Positions 21,956-33,432 of a DNA stretch of 64,000 nucleotides are shown piece after piece. Location: the NCBI GenBank assembly GCA_030077755.1, contig JAQJZZ010000013.1, positions 1,860,001 through 1,924,000 on the forward strand, in the 5' to 3' direction. Made by a program: the position numbers and the translations under genes. How positions within the stretch are numbered: the first letter of the stretch is position 1; each line of letters opens with the position of its first letter. Origin of the DNA: Filosporella fistucella (lineage: Eukaryota; Ascomycota; Leotiomycetes; Helotiales). The notes below the pieces were generated by a model that was given only the letters and a program-made list of their open reading frames with translations, had not been told where the DNA came from and did not search any database.

Positions 21956-23427
21956 ATGACCATGGATATCACCAACTCCATTTCCCGCATCCGTGCTTTG
22001 GTGCGCAAAGACCATCGATATGATTCGGATCAGGAATACGATCCTCTCGTAGATGAATCTGATGATGAATCTGTCCGCCGTCCAATATACGTCGTTGAAG
22101 ATGATGAGCCAGAAGACAAGGGAGAGCCATTCTCGTGGTTCGAGTACTCCATCTTCTTCCTCTTGGGAATTGCGATGCTATGGGCCTGGTAAGTTTTCCC
22201 TCTATATTTCTGCCGCTTTCTAACAACAACAGGAATATGTTCCTAGCAGCCGCGCCTTACTTCCAAACCCGCTTCGCAGACAATCCGCGCATCCTTCGTT
22301 CTTTCCAATCCGCGATCATTTCCGTATCCTGTGTTACCAACCTCAGCTCTATGCTCATCCTCGCACAACTGCAAAAGAAAGCCTCATACCCGAAACGAAT
22401 TCTCGTGTCCTGCGGCATAAACCTCGTCGTCTTCACTCTACTCTCGATATCTACATCATGGTTCAGGGGCGTATCTTCGACAGGTTACTTTGCTTTCACA
22501 CTCATAATGGTGTTCTCGACCTCCATTGCCACCGGGCTCTGTCAAAATGGCGCTTTCGCTTTCGCATCCTCGTTCGGCAGACCTGAATATATAAATGCGA
22601 TCATGACGGGACAGGCTGTAGCAGGTGTTCTTCCATCGGTAGCTCAAATCGCGTCTGTCCTTGCCGTTCCAGCACCAGACCAATGGGCTACACCTAACGA
22701 AGATGATCTGATCATGAATAAAGAGAACACTACATCAGCATTTGTCTACTTCCTTACTGCTACTTGCATTAGTGTCCTGACGCTCCTCTCGCTCATTCCA
22801 CTCATCAGAAAACACAATCGGATCGTTGAAGGTAGAATGATGGAAAGCATAACGAGTGTAGAGGAAGCAGATCAGGCGAAAAGGAAGACGGTCAGCATGT
22901 GGACACTGTACAAGAAACTGCATTGGTTGGCAGCAGCTGTGTTTGTCTGTTTTATGGTCACTATGTTCTTCCCTGTCTTCACGCAAAAGATCGTCTCTGT
23001 CATCCCAGAGGATCAAGCACCTAGACTTATGCGTTCTGCAGCATTTATTCCCCTTGGCTTCTTGGTATGGAATCTTGGTGATTTGACTGGAAGGCTTGTT
23101 ACACTCCTTCCATGGTCTATGAAGCATCGACCAGGAGTTCTCCTCATTGTTGCTGTCCTCAGAGCCGGCTTCCTGCCGTTGTATTTGCTTTGCAATATCA
23201 ATGGTAAAGGAGCTATTATCAACAGCGATGCCTTCTATCTCTGGGTTATACAATTTTGTTTTGGGACTTCAAATGGCTGGTTGAGTAGTAGTTGTATGAT
23301 GGGAGCAGCGGAGTATGTGGACGAAGGAGAACGAGAGGCTTCTGGTGGCTTCATGGCTGTCAATCTCATGGCGGGATTGACGGCCGGCTCATTGCTGAGC
23401 TTTGCGGTTGCAAATATCAGGAGTTAA
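21956..23427 (+). CDS. Equilibrative nucleoside transporter (SLC29/FUN26-like)
   Basis: Moves nucleosides across membranes; fungal FUN26 acts at the vacuole (family knowledge). Exons 21,956-22,188 and 22,233-23,427 join in phase 2, 475 residues with about 11 membrane segments. ENT features: WFEYSIFFLLGIAMLWAWN in TM1, then AAPYF and RFADN; QNGAFAFASSFGRPEYINAIMTGQAVAGVLPS in the middle part; FPVFT, WNLGDLTGRLVT and FGTSNGWLSSSCMMGA near the end. The N-terminus is acidic with EYDPLVDESDDES, which could hold a sorting signal. A second ATG at 21,962 is equally usable. Confidence 0.93.
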
Positions 23428-24448
23428 TGTCTTGTTATGAGTAGCAGATAGATATACGATGGGATTTGCATTGGGAGCGCTGGTTAGATTAGTAGATTTG
23501 AGGATATGGATTCTGGGAGGCGTTACTGGTGCAAACCGACATCTACCTCAATCTTGAGCTATGGATCGTGCGCAAGAATGAGAATGAAATGATCTCTGGT
23601 TCTTACTTGTTTTTATATTCGCATTTATCTGTGTCCATCTATATTGGTAGTCAAGGAGGTGGGGGTGACTGTTAGGCTCACTAACGTTAACCAACACATC
23701 CGGCACAAAATCTGCCGCCTCTGCAGTTCCACACTAATTTCCAGCAGGAGCTCATTGGGCGAGAATCCGTCTTGAGGAGGAGAAACATGGGAGCACGACC
23801 TTACTACTACCATGCATGCTCATTCAACATGCTATACCTTAACGTTTGTAATACTCAAATGCTGTACCACTTATGCAATACGGGAAATTTCGAAGTAATC
23901 AACATCTTTAGTAGATGCCCTCGGCACCAATTAGAACTATCCTTTTTTCTTTACCTACAATCTAGTAGTCATTATTTCCAATACTATCTTCATGGATTTG
24001 GCTCCAATAAGCTCATGTAGCAATACTTGCCATTTTATCCGCTGGAATAGGTAAAGCAAATAGCGACATCCCGAAGAATATGAGGAATAATTCACGGCAT
24101 TTCACAGGCATCCCTCTGTGAAGCTTCCCCTCTCCCAGACTTTTAGTCTACCAATTATTCATCGAAACGAATTTTCGTAGAGAGACTCGGAATCGCAGGT
24201 GCGAAAATGAATGTTTCACCCCTCAATCGCAAAATTGTTGCCAGATTATTGTGATCAACATTGTGCATTTTGATTTTCTTCCGAGGGATCAGATTCATTT
24301 GAAGTTTTGCAGTTGTTCTGTATATAAACCTCCTGTCTCCTGAATATGCAGATATCGGCAAGCTTTACTCAAAAGAACAACTTCAACCAAATTATCTTCA
24401 TAAGAACAACTTTCACAACAGACCACATTTCCAAAGGAACTTTCAGGT
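23428..24448. other. Intergenic, no gene seen
   Basis: About 1 kb without a supportable gene. Short frames at 23,625-23,813 and 23,772-24,020 overlap on opposite strands and look random. Confidence 0.55.
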
Positions 24449-25700
24449 ATGTCATCATCCCTTTCTCACGGCGCCGTCCCACAAGTCGCCTTCATTAAGC
24501 AGTCAACTCCGGACACAAGAGCTTCCATCCATGCTAAACCCTAAGAGGGACTGCAATTGCTGCTCTTTACAAGACTAGCACTGACGAAGGAGTCGTTGAA
24601 GTCTTTTTTCCAGGACATTCTGGGAGGCATTCGTCTCATCTCACGCAACGGCGCTTGGAATGGAGGCACAAGTTCTTTCACCACTGCGAAGCTCGGGGCT
24701 CCTATAGCTACTATTACTACCCCAGCTCTTGGAATTGTGTGTTTTTCAGCCTTTTGAAGCCCTCACGTTGACCACCACGACTAATGTGGCCTCTCGATTT
24801 CAGGTCCGACTCTATTTTCTCTCCCCGGAGAACAAGCTCCGAGAGCTCTGCTATGACCGAAGTCAATGAAACAGTTGGTTCCAGGAGGCACTAAGTGCGA
24901 AGGAAATTGCAGTTGCCCCTTACACGCAACTCGCCGCCGTGTATTTGCCTAGGAATGGAACCCGGGAGTATGCTCAAATCCCGAATGACTCGATTCAAGA
25001 ACTCTTCATTGATGGTATTTTACTCCTTAGATAGTAAGTAGTCATTGATAGCTAACCGAAAACAGAAGGATCGGAGTGGTACAATGGGACCAACCTAGGT
25101 GATGCCTTGTCCGGCACAAGCATTGCTGCCACTAATTCCTCTGGAGCTGCTAGTGTTTGACAGAGTCAAAGTGTACTCGAAAAAGTTCTGACACTGCCCA
25201 GAGTCTTCTTTCAGAAGACTGACCTTAACATTTTTTGGACTGGCTCTAATGGAGATACTTGGTTCGAGGCAGGAATCATTGTCAACAGCCAACCAACTCG
25301 AGGAGCTCTTGCAGTGTATGTCTGACCTATGTTTGTTCCTTCTTCTCGTTTTCTCGATCTTGAAAGTGCTAACTGTCTAATCCCCAGAGTTTCTTACATA
25401 AACCAAGCCAACAGTGCTGCTGGCGCCAGCGTCAGAGTATACTATACCGCCGCCGACAACTCCATCAAAGAGAAGATATGGAACGCCGGCACGACTGTAT
25501 GGGAGGACGGAGTTCTCAATGTTAACTTGATTCCTGGGTCCAATTTCGATGTAATTGCCTTTACCAAAGGGGGTAGTCCTCAATTTAGGGCCTACTTGCA
25601 GAAATGCCAGCAGGTAACTGCTATTTCGGATTACGCTGGTAATGGGACCACATGGTCCCTGCAAAGTGCTGCTTTGCCACCTGTTACGGCATCATGCTGA
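24449..25700 (+). pseudogene. Decayed fucose-specific-lectin-like gene
   Basis: The conceptual product resembles the six-bladed fungal fucose lectin (AAL-like) family: repeated blades with VRLYFLSPENKLRELCYD, VAPYTQLAAVYLPRNG, QELFIDEGSEWYNG, NIFWTGSNGDTWFE and VRVYYTAADNSIKEKIW, ending PVTASC at 25,700. The start could be the ATG at 24,449. The frame is broken by a TAA at 24,542, a frame change near 24,600 and TGA codons at 24,867 and 25,158. Apparent introns remain at about 24,740-24,803, 25,015-25,066 and 25,317-25,387. The last 100 codons are still open. Intact relatives bind fucosylated glycans. Confidence 0.72.
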
Positions 25701-25912
25701 AACTTGGAGCTTTTAGCAGGATTACAGCTCATATGGGCGATCAGTTTCTGTAGCTCTGTTCTTTTTTCATCACTCAACAGCCAGTCTTTATCGTTTGTGG
25801 ATTATCAATATCATTTCATCATGTTGAAGTTCTATTTGACGACGTGTAACTTATTTGACTCCCGTGATCGACCATTCTATCCAGCTCGGTACCTTGCTAG
25901 TGATGCCCCCAG

Positions 25913-26563
25913 TCATTTCACCAAGTCGAAACATTGATTCGATGACCCATCTTCGTCTAAAAAACTATTTCTAGAGTCGCTTGCAGCACCACTCAACATT
26001 GATATAGATTGATGAGATGCCTTTTGAAAATTAGCATTCTCTCCCTCCAGCATTGGCGCTCTCAAACACTCACCAATAGTCTTACTACAACTAGTATCAG
26101 CTCTCTTATAACACCATCCGAATCTTCCACCACTCGTATCGACTGTAACCACATCTCCATTACTATTACAGTTGACTGAGCCATCCTTCCCCCATTTCCC
26201 CTCGCAAAAACTCTCCCTGGTGGACCCACTGATGCTACCGCAGTTGTTGGCGAAGATATGACCGAAATTGCCACCACAGTCTGCACCACTTCCGCCGCCG
26301 GGGACCTAAGTGGCATTAGGTTCATTTGATCAGAAATGGCTTTGACCAGGGAGGAGGCAGGATAGAGAATTCGAGAAAAAGTAGTAGAGCTGCTTAGTTG
26401 ATTTGAGGGGAGAAGTTGATGAGTAACGTACTGGACTTCCTGAACCACAAAGCTGACTGGAACCAACTCCTACTTCACCATCATTGCAGATGGCAAGGGC
26501 GGTACCAGCAAAGGTAGATAAGCCCAGTACCACACAGAGCGGGAGAATATTGATAGGTAGCAT
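25913..26563 (-). CDS. Small secreted cysteine-rich protein
   Basis: Exons 26,563-26,432 and 26,305-25,913 join in phase 0 across a 126-bp intron (GTACGT to TTAG), giving 174 residues. A clear signal peptide (MLPINILPLCVVLGLSTFAG, cut likely after TALA) precedes a mature chain with ten cysteines, including ADCGGNFGHIFANNCGS, FCEGKWGKDGSVNC and RFGWCYKRADTSCSKTIGEC. The last 40 residues are Ser-rich and less constrained. An even cysteine number fits five disulphides. I recognise no family. It is the kind of protein considered as an apoplastic effector or cell-wall component. It is convergent with the lectin pseudogene. Confidence 0.72.
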
Positions 26564-27864
26564 TTTGCATATTCTTTTGTTGGAAAGTTGGGCTATTTGG
26601 CAGTAGGTGGATAAGAATGAAGAATAAAGATGAAGTCAAGAAGATGAAGACAAAACATTTAACAGATTGCCCTCCTTCTTATGCTTGATTTGTACATCTC
26701 CTTTGTAAGATCTCAAAGGCCCAGACCAACATTTGGAATTTCAGAATCTGTAAGAAACGAAGCCAGCTGAAAGATTCATGCATTGTGTTTGTCGTTTACT
26801 GTTTCTGGACAAAAAGAGGCGCCTGAGGATTTATGCACAGTTCCGCAGACTGCGGAGGTCGTTGCGCAGCGGCCGACGTGTAGAAGTGAGATGGGTGATG
26901 CTGACAGCTGTGGGTCATTCAGGGGGATGACAGGTTAAGCGAGTAGGCTATTGCCCAAAGTCCAGGAATCTTTAGAAGGACAAATAAATGTCAAAGTCCA
27001 ATTTGAGATCATAGATATCTGATTATTCTACCTACTGTGTTGGGTCAATAAAGGAAAGAAATTAAAATGGCCAAAATCACTGAGAAGGATATGAGTAGTA
27101 AATTCTGCTGAAAGTCTGGCGCTTTAGTATTAATCTTGAAACTTTCTTGTACCAGGGAACTTTGAGGACCACGGAGGGATAATATCAACCTGAAAGATTC
27201 AACCAACAATAAATATTCTAATTTGAGTTAGGAGTCAAATATCACGTTTTTTGGCTTCAGAAATTATAGAACTCAACTTCTATCCCGCATTCCGAATTCT
27301 TTGACCAACACGCGCACCTCCCAAAAGGATTCCGAGCTTCTCTAAAAAGAATCTCAAAGTATTGGATGCGTATTCCTCCGAATACCAACCGGGGCGAAGT
27401 ATATCTCGTGCAGATTCACGCCAAGCAAGGACAAAGTGAGAGCGCCACATACCAGCCGCTTCCCCAATTATGACTGAGTTGACGTCCTTTCTTTCAAGGG
27501 ACGCACCAACGATATAGTGTATGCGGATAGGTTCTAAGGCCGTATTCTATCCTAACGCAAATTAAAATATGGCTTTGCATCGGGTAAATTTTGCTGTGTT
27601 GAGGGATATGTTGGATATATACTCTAGATATTGCGGAGGCTTCGAGCAATACTGTTGACCGGATTCGCCTGCTAGGGTTAAGGACATTTGACAGTTTTCA
27701 AAACTATAGAGCTGGCTCTCGAAGCTAAACAGAAAGCTCTGATGGAAATTGGAGTTAGAAAAAGGATGATCACTTTATTTTCGTATGGAGAAAGAAAAAA
27801 GTTCGCATTTAACATGCCTGTAAACCCCGGGTATATTGCCTATCGCCTCCCCATCCAAGTGCAA
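26564..27864. other. Intergenic, no gene seen
   Basis: About 1.3 kb. A plus-strand frame at 27,688-27,963 runs into the antisense of the mannosidase and has no recognisable feature. Confidence 0.55.
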
Positions 27865-29745
27865 CTATGTTGGCCTCCTCAAAGGATGTGCCTCCGTATT
27901 CAAGACGAACTTATCCAAGCTCACCACATCCCACTCCTCAAACACGAGGTAAAAATATTTTAGAGTCTCTGCCAACCAGAAACTCTCCATGCTGTCCATT
28001 TTCTGGCCCTCAACACCAACTTGTTGAGCATCATCTTTACCACTTCCCCCGGCTGGCATTGTGATATCCATGATCGCGGCTGCAGCAATAGGCGTTCGGC
28101 TGACTTTCTCGATGGCTTGAAACATACGCCATGCTGCATCAGCATACATCTGTTTTCCGGTGATGCGGTACATGATGAAGACGCTTTCTATAGCTTCAGG
28201 ACGAAGAATGTACCGTCGATCATCAACTCCTGTAAATCCAGGTGGGAGACGACGATTGGCGATTATCTCTTTCGCGTGAAATGCCTTTTCTGCATCTGTG
28301 TTGACTTTTGCCGAAGGATTGGATGCCGACAGAATATCGTACCACACCTTTTCATCCCAATTGCAATCGTAATTCTTAGGACAGGGCATAACTTGGAACA
28401 ATTCTGGCATGATTCCATTCGGCATTGTATCGTAGCCCCAAATGCATCCTTGAGTCAATTCCTCAGCAAGGGCAAGTTCGTCAGGCCGATTGAAAATTCT
28501 GGACCCTAGACCTACCATGCCACCAGTAAAACAAGTAAGATGTTGTCCTCGGGGATGTAAGTCAATAACATCTCCGTTCACTCGCAAATCACCGGATACT
28601 GTAAGGTTTGCATTCTTCGGATTGTAGATCCTAAAAAACATGTGCTTCTTGGCAACAGTGACAAACTTTTCATATAAAGTTTTCGGTTGAGATAGAAGGC
28701 CACCCAGGAGCAGGTATTGCTTCGGGAAATACTCGTAGAGTGAATCGGACATTCCACCGAGTGTAAACATGTTGTCTTCATTGAATGACGGCTTGGAAGC
28801 GTCGATACTGACTGGCCACATCCCAGGAAGCTTCGTAGAGTTTTGCGATGCCTCGAATGCATCTGATATTCGTTGAATGGCGTCATAATATTTAGGTTCG
28901 CCAGTAAGTTGTGAAAGCCTTGTAAACTCTAAACTCAGTGAACCTAATTCCGATACCAGCATTCTGTTTGGAGCTATCTGATCCTTGCCTTTGGCATATC
29001 TATTGGAGTCAGAACTATATTTGGGTTGGAAAATAAATACTTACTTTTGCCAATCCCACCGCGTAATTGGCATTCGATTTGGAGTATCAAAACAGCTCAT
29101 CAAGAGTTCACCCACTTCGACAGCCTTGACTAATAACAACGGATATTTGCCCTCACTGATGTCATATGCAGCTAAAAAGCCTCCCATGTATCGAATGGTA
29201 GTCTCAAAAACATTCACAAACTCCGTCTCTGTTGTACTAAAATCGATCTGTTGCACAGCATTGACCGCGATTTCGAAGTCCTCTTTCATACCCATAATCC
29301 AGAGTGTATCCAGAGCATCTACCAAAGTAGCAGCCCAGCCACCAAATGTATCTTTGTATTTTCCACTCATGGGCGCAACTTCGTCCCGGAGCCAAGCATG
29401 CTCTTTGTATCCAGTCCAACTATGATTGAAGCTTTCCCTAACAGCATCGCGTCTTTGCAGACGGAGTGTCTTCGCCTTTGCATCTTCTTGCGGAGCTTTA
29501 GTCTGTACGGCGGGGATCGTCTTCGGTCGCCCTGTTGGGAGGGGAATCAATGAGGTTACTGGATATCGCTCTGGTAATTTTGCCCAATGTATGCGACCAT
29601 CATCTGGAGCAGGTTTAGGTACTGCGGGGATGTATGGAGTATAGCCATAATTCCAGACATTGCGTTCACGGTTGAGGTAATAAAGGGTTGTGATGGCGAA
29701 CAAAATTGACAAAACAAGAACACGCCATCTCCGTACCGCAGGCAT
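27865..29745 (-). CDS. GH47 mannosyl-oligosaccharide alpha-1,2-mannosidase
   Basis: Type II membrane enzyme of the ER/Golgi that trims alpha-1,2-mannose from N-glycans. Exons 29,745-29,045 and 28,999-27,865 join in phase 2, 611 residues. I chose the ATG at 29,745, directly before the basic-plus-hydrophobic anchor (VRRWRVLVLSILFAITTLYY); an upstream start at 29,808 is also open. GH47 motifs in order: HAWLRDEVAP, TLVDALDTLWIMG, FETTIRYMGG, HLTCFTGGM, LRPEAIES, MESFWLAETLKYFYLVF and the C-terminal NTEAHP with the calcium-binding Thr. All expected acidic residues are in place, so it looks active. Confidence 0.94.
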
Positions 29746-30504
29746 CGTGGTGTTCAAGAAGGGAGTGGAGTTGAGGGCGTGAAGTTGGTTGATAGCAAGT
29801 TGACACACATGCCTTATTTCCAGTTATGGAATGGAAGGAATCAATTCGTAGAGGTAAAGACAGATATCAAAATAGCAATCAGGAATTCAAAAGGTAGCAG
29901 TGACTACCAAATATGATAATTATTGAATAGATCGCATGTTACAAGAGAGAGTTAGAAAAGCAATATGAATGTTGCTCGGTTGCTTGATTTGTTGTTGGTT
30001 TTTGATGATGCTGGATAAGGCTGTCCGTCTTGGCAGAGATCTCCACTACCCGGTAACTAAATTCAGGGGTCAGGCCAAGAGGGGTTCGGATTTCACCTCA
30101 TACTTTGCACATGGAAATGGGTTCAATTAAAAGGCCAAGCAATCAGTGGATTATGTTTCTAATGTTAAGTGACTGGAATGGCTTGAGGGACTGACATTCT
30201 TCAAGACAGATTGCCCCCTTTCCAATCCAAATAACCTTACGATCGCCAATTTACATGATAATAATATAGTTACAATTATCAAAGACAAACTTCACAATAT
30301 AGCGGCATGAATTTAAGCAAAATCAAGTCTCAATTCTGAAGGGTAATCATCGCATGTTATCTGAGCCCAACCCAATCAATCTAGCATTTCCTGCCTTGCT
30401 ATGCATCGCGGATGTCCTGATGTCCAAGTATCGTAAGAGCAAGCCCAGGAGTCTACTCGTTTGCATTGCACATAGAAAAGCACCAAAGCCAAATAGAGAA
30501 CCTT
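29746..30504. other. Intergenic, no gene seen
   Basis: About 760 bp between the mannosidase start and the end of calmodulin; promoter of the former and 3' UTR of the latter. Confidence 0.6.
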
Positions 30505-31402
<898 letters not shown>

Positions 31403-31764
31403 CTTGATAGATTAGCTTTGCGCGAGGAACGAGGGATGTTGTATTCGAGATTGTAGTTTGAACCACGACTATTATTGAGGTGAAAAGTGCAGAATTTATG
31501 CTCGGTGTGGGCAGATCTGATGGGTGTTGATTGTGATGCTCGTTCACTAGCGGGAGTTTGCAGGATTACGGAAGCCGAATAAAGGACAATGTGCAGTTCA
31601 GCCTCAATTCCTGGAAGCGATGGAGAGCTCCGGAGTCGACTGTAAGACATACAACATGCGCCCACTCCCAACAACACCACGAATACCCTCATGTATGAAC
31701 AATTTACTGGGTACATGAACTCGTGATCAAGCTTCATCCCACTTGTACATTTCTGCGCGCGACC
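31403..31764. promoter_or_regulatory. Shared divergent promoter of calmodulin and Tlg2
   Basis: The start codons of the two divergent genes are only 362 bp apart, so both promoters and leaders lie in this stretch. No single element stands out by eye. Confidence 0.6.
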
Positions 31765-32919
31765 ATGTGGCGAGATCGAACCAATTTGTACACCTACCCT
31801 TCCACGTAGGCAGGTTCAATACTGACAGGTACCTAATAGGTATATCTCCTATCGGCAATCGTACGCACATCACCCGGCCAAGAAAACAAAATACTCATCC
31901 TCTGCGAATGGCTTCTCATCAGCCATTCCTGCTGGCTCTTCAGAGCGGCAGGGTCTCATGTCTGCCGGCGCATTTGAAGATGATGGCGATGCAATCATAG
32001 AGATGGACCTCCTACCCCCACGGTGGGCAGATATCTCTGACGAAGTCACGGAATATCTCACCGACATTGCAGCAAAAAGTGTAAAATTAGAGAAGCTTCA
32101 TCAGAAGCATGTATTACCAGGATTCGATGACGAGGAAGTGAAGCGGAATGAGGAAGGGGAGATCGAGAGGTTAACCCAAGATATCACGAAAGGCTTCCAC
32201 GATTGCCAAAAGGCCATTAAGAGGGTCGAACAAATGGTGAAAGAGAATAAACAACAAGGCGGAATAAGTAAAGGGGAGGAAACAATGGCCAGGAACATTC
32301 AGATCTCCTTGGCAGGGCGAGTTCAGGAGGCCAGTGCAGGATTCAGGAAAAAGCAGAGCGCATACCTGAAGAGTAAGTTTCAAAGCAGTATCAGAAAGAC
32401 ACAACTAATTAGCTAGAATTGCGAGGTCTCAGCGGTATGACTGCCGGGGTAGATCGGGCGTCGACGCCCTTGTACAACAATTATAACGATCCTTCACTTA
32501 TGGAGTCTGATGCCGATAAATCTTATTCTCAATCGACACTTCAGCAAACAGCACAAAAGCAACTTACATCAAATGATGCAGCAATAATGCAACGAGAAAG
32601 GGAAATAACAGACATCGCTCAAGGTATCATTGAGCTGGCGGATATTTTCAAAGAGCTACAAGCTATGATAATTGACCAAGGGACGATGTTGGATAGAATT
32701 GATTACAACGTTGAGCGTATGGCAGTCGATGTCAAGGCAGCTGATAAAGAGTTGAAGATTGCGAGTGGGTATCAGAAGAAGGGGACCAAGCGGAGAATAA
32801 TATTCTTGCTGATACTGCTGGTGGTTGGTATGATCATTCTATTAATTGTAAAGCCGAAACGGCATAATGGTGGAGGGAATGGAGGAGAGAGTGTAGAGGA
32901 GAATGTACCACCACCTTGA
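31765..32919 (+). CDS. tlg2: Tlg2/syntaxin-16-type t-SNARE
   Basis: SNARE for fusion of endosome-derived vesicles at the trans-Golgi. Exons 31,765-31,787 (23 nt), 31,840-32,372 and 32,417-32,919 join in phases 2 and 1, 352 residues. The N-terminus MWRDRTNLYISYRQSYAHHP is the conserved start of fungal Tlg2. A Habc region follows (LPPRWADISDEV, LHQKHVLPGFDD). The SNARE helix runs from REREITDIAQGIIELADIF through YNVERMA, with the central Gln in IDQGTMLDRIDYN. A C-terminal anchor (IIFLLILLVVGMIILLIV) is followed by a short tail. Intron 1 is 52 bp. Confidence 0.95.
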
Positions 32920-33372
32920 TTTTTTTCCTTCGATGAATACTTGACCTCCTTTTATATGCAGACAGAAAACTCGCTTCTTCCACTCTGCGCCCTGCAAGTG
33001 TCTAGTGTCCTTGAAAGGGTAGGCATTCAGTTCCTGATCAATAAACCCGCCAGCTGGGTCTTTCAGAACCATGCGCCTGCTGCATTTTTCACAAAAGCCT
33101 AGGACACCGCCTACAACAGTGTAGGAAGTGTGAGGATCACAGGCACAGCATGCTTGCTTTAGAATATATTTGTGTGCTGTCTGTGGAATTTTGAGATATA
33201 GGAGAGGCTTCGTCTTTGTTTTCGGCCGCTCAATATTGAAATACTCGACAAGGTCAAGAGCTTCGGCTATCACTGGTGTGCTATAAAGAATTGGTGTGAA
33301 GCGAACGGTTTTATACTTAATCACCCTGATCTCGTGAATATATCCACGAAAGTGTTTGACTCCATGTGCCAT
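32842..33372 (-). CDS. Hypothetical protein with a four-cysteine motif
   Basis: An ATG at 33,372 opens 176 codons. The frame reads like protein: RFTPILYSTPVIAEALDLVE, then ACCACDPHTSYTVVGGVLGF followed by CEKCSRR, a C-x2-C...C-x2-C arrangement that could bind zinc, then DPAGGFIDQELNAYPFKDTR. The last 26 codons overlap the Tlg2 coding end on the other strand, so the real 3' end may be reached through an intron instead. No family recognised. A competing plus-strand frame at 33,356-34,078 has a hydrophobic run (KKLLLLALLGATFALVY) but no motif; I give it little weight. Confidence 0.4.
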   Translation of the reverse strand: MAHGVKHFRGYIHEIRVIKYKTVRFTPILYSTPVIAEALDLVEYFNIERPKTKTKPLLYLKIPQTAHKYILKQACCACDPHTSYTVVGGVLGFCEKCSRRMVLKDPAGGFIDQELNAYPFKDTRHLQGAEWKKRVFCLHIKGGQVFIEGKKSRWWYILLYTLSSIPSTIMPFRLYN

Positions 33373-33432
33373 GAAAACACTCGCTGGGTTTATAGAATCG
33401 TGCTCTGATTGTATGCTCAAACCTTTCAACAC

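Noticed and set aside
24469..24476. CGGCGCCG, also a CGG-N2-CCG palindrome
   Set aside because: The centre differs (CG), it is a single copy, and it lies inside the lectin pseudogene, not in a target promoter.
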